NCBI GenBank assembly: GCA_017562135.1
Contig: QEYB01000180.1
Coordinates: 310,001-374,000, forward strand
Length of the DNA stretch: 64,000 nt
Direction: 5' to 3'
Origin: Dipylidium caninum
Taxonomy: Eukaryota; Platyhelminthes; Cestoda; Cyclophyllidea; Dipylidiidae
Below the pieces are notes generated by a model. It was given only the letters and a program-made list of their open reading frames with translations. It ran no database searches and was not told where the DNA came from. The position numbers and the translations under genes were made by a program. Numbering within the stretch: position 1 is the stretch's first letter; every line of letters begins with the position of its first letter. Below, in pieces: positions 58,763 to 64,000 of the stretch.

Positions 58763-61700
58763 ATGTCTCTCTGTAATGATTCTTGTATTCATCGTGATCA
58801 TGAGGATTCTTGCGTACCCTCGACACTTTTTGGCCCCATTTCTGTGGCAGACTCCAAAATCGCAAAAAAACATGTCACTTTCGGTCTTGTAGATTTATAC
58901 CACTTTGATCGCTTGCAGGGTTTTACTTGTGTGCCCAGTCAAGGCGGGTCTACATTAGGAATGGCCAACGAACATTGGAATAAGGAAAGGGTTTCTGTCT
59001 TGGAGCATCAGTACCGACGAAAATATCAGAGGCACTCTACTCTTTTGCGCTTCTGTCTCGAGGGCAAACTTCTTTTGTCGTTCCAACAATTCCGCATGCT
59101 CGAATCTCGCGTTAAGTTTCAGCAACAATTACTGACACCGAAAAATGCAATTAGTCTTAGCTGTTGCAGTTCTCCAGATTTTGCTAACGAATGTTTTTCT
59201 CTGCCCACGGAATGTGATTTAAATCCCAATGATGAAGATCTAGATTTCTTGGATAGTTTGGAGGAATATTATTTCCTGCAACCGCTTCCCGTTAAACGGC
59301 GTCGTATCATTGCTGCGAAGAGCTGGTATGCGATTAATTTACAAAATTTTTGCCATATTTACGTTGATCTTTTCGTCTTTATTCCTGATGAACGAGCTGT
59401 GTCTAAAGCATTCTTTTTTGGTAACTGATACCTGTTTTGCGCGTTTTAAAATAATTTTCTATAACTTTTTGGATAAGGATAGTATTGTGTGCTGCCTGGT
59501 TGTCCACTCCGCAAACTATCTATATCTCTTGAGTGAAGTCATTGTTTATTACCACTTCATTATAGTCTGGTACATATTGGAGTATTGATTCTGTCTTCGT
59601 GGGATAGTATGGACTATTTCCTGTGGTCTAGAGTCTCTTGTGCTACAGTCGCCAAACACTAAATAGCTCAATTTCATTGAGTAAATTCCACTTGCAATTG
59701 CTTTATTCATAACATCGTAATTTAATCTAAATGCATTGTTGTAGGGACTACTTTTCATTGTTGTCTCAAATTCACGCTCTATTAAACCACTTAATATATT
59801 CTCATTAATCATTTAATGTTTCTCGGTTATGTTTTTACGTTCCAGATTTACGCCTCTTCCTTTGTTTATTTGATTTTTTTCATATCTAACATTTTTGAAG
59901 CAACATTATCGACTTACTTTTCTCATATAGAATATAAATTTCTGCTTTTCTCTTCGTTCCGCTTTAGTAGTCCTTGTGTCAATATTGGTGAATCTTAGAA
60001 TATATTTCACTTCCCATGAATTGGCAAAAACTGACGCTTTTAGCTAGTACCTGCTATTTACGTTTTTATATCATTAGGTTGGTTATGTGGCTTATTACCA
60101 TTAATTATTTACGACTGCAAAAGGTGATGATATGTTTATTAGCTTTTACTTTGGTATTATCTTATTCAGGACTTCGAAAGATCGATCCGACCGAGAAAAA
60201 CGAATGTGAAGCTATTCGGAAGAGTCGTTCAGAATGTGGTTGTACATGTCTCGGTGGTGTATGTCACCCGCGAGCTTGTGAGTGTGCACTCAACGGTATT
60301 CCGTGTCAAGTTGACCGCGCTAGTTTTTCCCTGCGTCTGTCAGAGCTCCAACCACTGTTCAAATCCTGAGGGTCGCATTGAATTCAATCCTGTGCGAGTA
60401 CGCACTCATTACCTCCATACCCGCATGCGTCTTGAAGCCGAGGAACGAGACGGTGCCGTCGCTGTCGTAGACGCCTCCATTCCCTCCAAACGACCTCGCC
60501 TACGCCAAGATTCCGTTCTCTCCGACTCCACTGGTTCCTACGCTGTTAAACTGTTTAGCGATGTAGGTTAAGGACCACTACTTTATTTCATTTTTTTTGC
60601 TACTCCTGCCACAGTTAATTTGAGTGTGACAAGTGCGACTTCATTTATTCTTTACAATGAGATTTTTTTATTTAGAACGCCCTGATTACGTAATTTTGGT
60701 ATTCAGTGGAGTCCACTTGGCCGGTTTTGACAGTAATTATATCCCGTTATTTCGGATATCTAAGGCAGTAGTTTCGGACTTCGTAACTGGTTTTAGACTT
60801 AAGGGTTTCGCTATCTAATAGCATCTTTGTTTGAGTAAATATGCTTGGGAGATTTTATAAGTTAATTTTTACTTATTCAAATTTTTACGATATGATTATC
60901 TAGTTAATTTCGTCTTTGTGAATGCACTTTGGCCCATATTTTTTACAGCCATCAATTAATTTGATCACAATGGATACCTGTTTTTACACACAATTGTTGT
61001 GTTGTTGTTGTTTGAAAGGTGTCTTGTCTATTCGCATACCTACCTTCACACTTATCTGTTCAGTCAACTTTTACTTTCTTGACTGACGGACTTATTCATG
61101 AAAAAGGAAAAAAAATTGTGTTCATTGTTATTTTTCTTTAATGATCAGTTTACAGGTACTTTCGTGCCATGGCATTATGTGGTGGATAATGTGATTACAG
61201 TAGGGAAGCATATGGTACTAGTCTAAAGTAGCTTTTGGTCTTTTCGTTACATTTACTTGTCCTTCGGAAATATCCATTAGCTCAATGCATAATTTTATGT
61301 ATTTTTTGTTTATTCAAGGGTCAAATGTAGTATTTTCATAGCCAGGAAATAAAACTGTTTCCTCTGTGATAGAATATCGGAGAGGTCCAATCGTTTCCGT
61401 TATCGTCGTCCGCTACCCTAGAATCAGCGAGTTTTAGGAGCGTTGAGGAGGCGCTCGACGCAACAGCCCCTAACGGCGGTTGTCGAGACTGTCAGGATGA
61501 TCGATACGTCCACCTTCTTTTGATGCAGCAACTGCAATGTCAACAAGCACTGCAAGACAGTTTTGAGACGGAAGAGGAAGTGGAAGAGGAAGAGGAAGGC
61601 TACGGACAGGAAGTCGCAGAACAGGGTGTGCTCTCGGACAATCTCACCGTTGTTTCTGCCTCATTTCCCTTGAAGCTAACGCTGAAATATCTGTCTTTGA

Positions 61701-62320
61701 GGGAGGTGACTTTGATCAATCAAGACCGCAAGGTGTGAGTGCATCCTCGATTCGTGTATTGCTCTTTTCTTAGCTAAAGTCACGTTCATTTTTTAATTTA
61801 TAAAAATGTTTCTTTCGGCTAACTTGAAGTGTTTGCTTTGAAAATAACATTCTTTTCTCACCTTTTATTGTACGCCGTGATAACAACTATTGTTTGTATT
61901 TAGAGATATCGAAGAATCCTTCTTTTCAGCTTAACATGGGACTGTTTTCTTGCGTGTTTTTACTCCTTTTGTGCTAGTTCGATAGTACTGATACTGGCTG
62001 ATTTTCTTATACATTTGCAATTTCTCCCATTAACGCCTACTGTTATTATTAACATTTGGCGGTGATTCAAACAAGGGTTCCTAATTTTTCTCCTTCAGGG
62101 CCACGCAATCGAAACCTTGAACAGGGTTACACCGGCCATTGTCCCTTGTGATGAAGGCGGTAGGAATGACGAGGAAGAGGAAACGACGACGACGACGACG
62201 ACGACTATGTGGTGTGCCGCTGATGACGAATGTGTTTTTTTCCTAGTTGAATGCGAGACCGGGGAATTGAGGCAAATTGACAACTATCCTCCAAAGAGAG
62301 ATCCCGATATGCCAACCTAG
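58763..62320 (+). CDS. CSRNP: Cysteine/serine-rich nuclear protein (CSRNP/AXUD1 family), one frameshift
   Basis: DNA-binding nuclear factor of the CSRNP family, induced by Axin or cytokine signals in other animals. Exons are 58763-59303, 60170-60562, 61373-61732 and 62099-62320. The core begins [20 protein letters not shown] and [10 protein letters not shown], the family signature. Then come [73 protein letters not shown] and [15 protein letters not shown], i.e. the cysteine-rich domain with nearly all expected cysteines. The frame breaks between DRAS and FPC at the T5 run 60324-60328. With one T removed exon 2 is 392 nt and the gene gives 504 residues in phase. The C-terminal exons add a Glu-rich stretch and an eight-threonine run from (ACG)n. 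The ATG at 58763 directly follows an in-frame TGA. The first donor (CGTC/GTATCA) was chosen by phase. Confidence 0.88.
62185..62208 (+). repeat. (ACG)n coding trinucleotide repeat
   Basis: Eight or so ACG units encode the polythreonine run in the last CSRNP exon, directly after a short GAG/GAA-rich acidic stretch. Confidence 0.85.
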
Positions 62321-63395
62321 TGACGGGATTTACTTGTAAAGAAAAAAATCACCGACGCTCTGTCGACTCGAGCCCATTGCTCTCTGTTCCACAACCACCA
62401 TGAAGGCCCCGATTTCTGCCCTAGAAGCGGAGGGGAAATGAGCACAAGTGCACAGCCGGTACCGGTCAACTCTCGCCGTCCGCTTCGGTTTGCGAGGTGG
62501 TTATCGCCTAGCTTTTTATGTCCACACTCTCATCTTCTAACTCGCAACTTCTCACCCAGTTTGTATAAGTTCATCTCCTCATTATGCCTGTGGTAGCGGA
62601 CAGCGGCGCCTGTTTCTGCCCTTATGTTTTCTGCGGTAGTTTTCACCTCTGCTAACCAACCTCTCGCGCGCCATTCTTATCCACTTTGAAAACACAAACT
62701 GCACTTCATTCAAATCGTGAAAATCTCTCATATGCCTCTAAATTATCCCGTCCTTGTTGTATTTTCAGAAGCGTGATAACCAACCACAGTTCTTCCATAT
62801 GGACTTTGATTTTTAAAACCTGAGTCTTTACACCATACTCACGGCCATGAATTCTTCCACTTCCGTTAGTTTTAGTCAACAGATTCTGACTGTATATTTC
62901 AAGTAACGCAATGAAAGGCACCTCCTGTGTTCACACTGAGATAACACCCAGTAGTAAACACCCCAACTAATTAAAATATATCGTTTAGACCTCACTCTCT
63001 TCCCAAAAAAGCAGTACCTTTTTGGGAGCACATTGTCGTTACCGCTGTCTAGACCAATTTTTTCTTTGAGCGTCCATGCATGACATGAGAATACATAAGT
63101 TTGATTTATAATGTTGAATTAAAAGAACCGTTAAAAAATAACCTCTAGCCGATATAGATAGTGAAATCCGATGGATCGTGCGTTGGTAAGTCGTGTGGTC
63201 CATAAAGTGAGAGTGAGCTGCAACGTCCTTTGAGCCAAGGTTATATTCATGACTTAGTGTTGCGCAAAACACAGACATATGTGAGGAGAGTTTCATTAAC
63301 TATGGAGGCTTTTTGTAGTTCACATCTGTAGCGCCAAGATTTGTCTCGTGTTTATTCTGTTCGCATCACAAGTATCCCCTCGCAATGCTGGCTTC
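62321..63395. other. Convergent intergenic region at the right side
   Basis: 3' flank of CSRNP, facing the minus-strand EF-hand gene. Short frames at 62706-62921 and 63039-63296 (-) have no motif. No gene is supported. Confidence 0.5.
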
Positions 63396-63504
63396 AGAAT
63401 TCGTGGGGAGTTGTCGATGAACAGGCGGACTTGGACTTGTCGAGGAAAAAGTCTCGGAATTCATCGAATGTCATTCGACCATCTGTACCGTAAATGTCCA
63501 GAAA
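63396..63504 (-). CDS. EF-hand exon, 3' part of a gene extending off the window
   Basis: On the minus strand an acceptor TTTGTAG precedes FLDIYGTDGRMTFDEFRDFF. This is one EF-hand with calcium ligands D-x-Y-x-T-D-G-R-M-T-F-D-E: acidic or polar at positions 1, 3, 5 and 9 and Glu at 12, with the central Gly. A short Ser-rich tail follows. The exact stop could not be settled from my reading, so the 3' end is approximate. The rest of the gene lies in 63505-64000 or beyond the right edge, where I could not delimit exons. The gene family cannot be named from one hand. Confidence 0.5.
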
Positions 63505-64000
63505 CTACAAAGGGATCGAGCTAACATTGTTACCTTAGAAGAGTCTACAGCGTGCCAATGCCTTCCTATCATGTGAATTAACACCTTAACGGTATATTAA
63601 AGTTGAAATGGGTTATTAGGAAAATATGTTATGTTCGACATTTAAACCACAGAATTTTTTAGCGGTAATATGACCAGAGATTTTTGTGGAGTAATCTTCA
63701 TTGAGCAATCACTAAGATCTTGCACCTCAACTCTTTCTAGCTGTCAGTGGTATGTTCTTTCTTTCATCTAAAACAGACACCAAGTATAAAATGGAATAAA
63801 GTATGACTTGGTGGATTGTTGAGAAACAACTAAAACTGGTCGGAAATGCTTTATGAAAAAGGTGTGGTGAATAACAATATCGGCTGTACGGACTGTCGGG
63901 GTACCCTTTGTACCCGTTTATTAGCCAAAATGAAGGGAAAAGATTGCCGGGCTCAACTTCATAATAGATGTGATCAAATCTGGTGCAGAAGGCGCTTCAC
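63505..64000. other. Right edge, probably intron of the EF-hand gene
   Basis: No exon of the minus-strand EF-hand gene could be delimited here. Confidence 0.35.

Noticed and set aside
59549..59812. 87-residue minus-strand ORF in a CSRNP intron
   Set aside because: No motif, no splice sites, and antisense to the host gene.
1..64000. tRNA, rRNA, CRISPR arrays, retrotransposon polymerase genes, telomeric repeats
   Set aside because: Looked for by eye on both strands. Nothing convincing was seen, though tRNAs and degraded elements are easy to miss without a program.

Overview
The window reads as nuclear DNA of an invertebrate animal, most probably a parasitic flatworm (tapeworm or fluke). This is inferred from gene content and architecture, not from any database search. 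All genes are eukaryotic and intron-split. Many introns are only 29-46 nt, with GT..AG ends. Several genes have a pyrimidine-AG acceptor a few tens of bases before the ATG with no visible upstream exon, as expected for spliced-leader trans-splicing. No bacterial, viral or reverse-transcriptase genes were recognised. The first ~9 kb looks more GC-rich than the AT-rich remainder.

Layout, left to right. (1) 922-11558 (+): a protocadherin with seven cadherin repeats, one membrane span and a split cytoplasmic tail. (2) 13.2-22.8 kb: a poorly resolved AT-rich region. It holds an orphan ORF, the 3' part of a DOK/IRS-type PTB adaptor (15168-16423), a ~250-bp inverted repeat pair (16937-17191 / 17726-17977), a small two-exon gene (18670-18926), a divergent bHLH-PAS factor on the minus strand (20630-21952) and a small basic ORF. 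(3) 23-35 kb (+): NAA25 (NatB auxiliary subunit), an RNF5/RNF185-type E3 ligase and POP5 (RNase P/MRP). (4) 35.8-43.6 kb (-): an SCP-family CTD phosphatase with a 24-nt micro-exon and long introns. (5) 45.1-50.6 kb (-): NLE1 (Notchless), an unidentified exon group, and TMEM41B. (6) 51-51.7 kb (+): LSM12, head to head with TMEM41B. (7) 52.3-57.9 kb (-): a serine-rich protein with a KH-like end, RPL27A, an ER cyclophilin, an unidentified small exon and ATP5MK (DAPIT). (8) 58.8-62.3 kb (+): a CSRNP-type nuclear factor. (9) 63.4-63.5 kb (-): an EF-hand exon of a gene running off the right edge.

The genes do not form one pathway. They are mostly housekeeping functions: N-terminal acetylation, RNA processing, ribosome and its assembly, ER folding and lipid scrambling, ubiquitin and ATP synthase. 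With them are signalling or patterning genes: protocadherin, PTB adaptor, bHLH-PAS and CSRNP.

Three conserved genes (protocadherin, cyclophilin, CSRNP) each contain one surplus base in a short homopolymer (G4, A4, T5). Removing it restores frame and exon phase exactly. Most likely these are assembly errors that will mislead automatic gene models. Where intron phases could be checked, exon sums were divisible by three; exons I could not resolve are stated in each entry.
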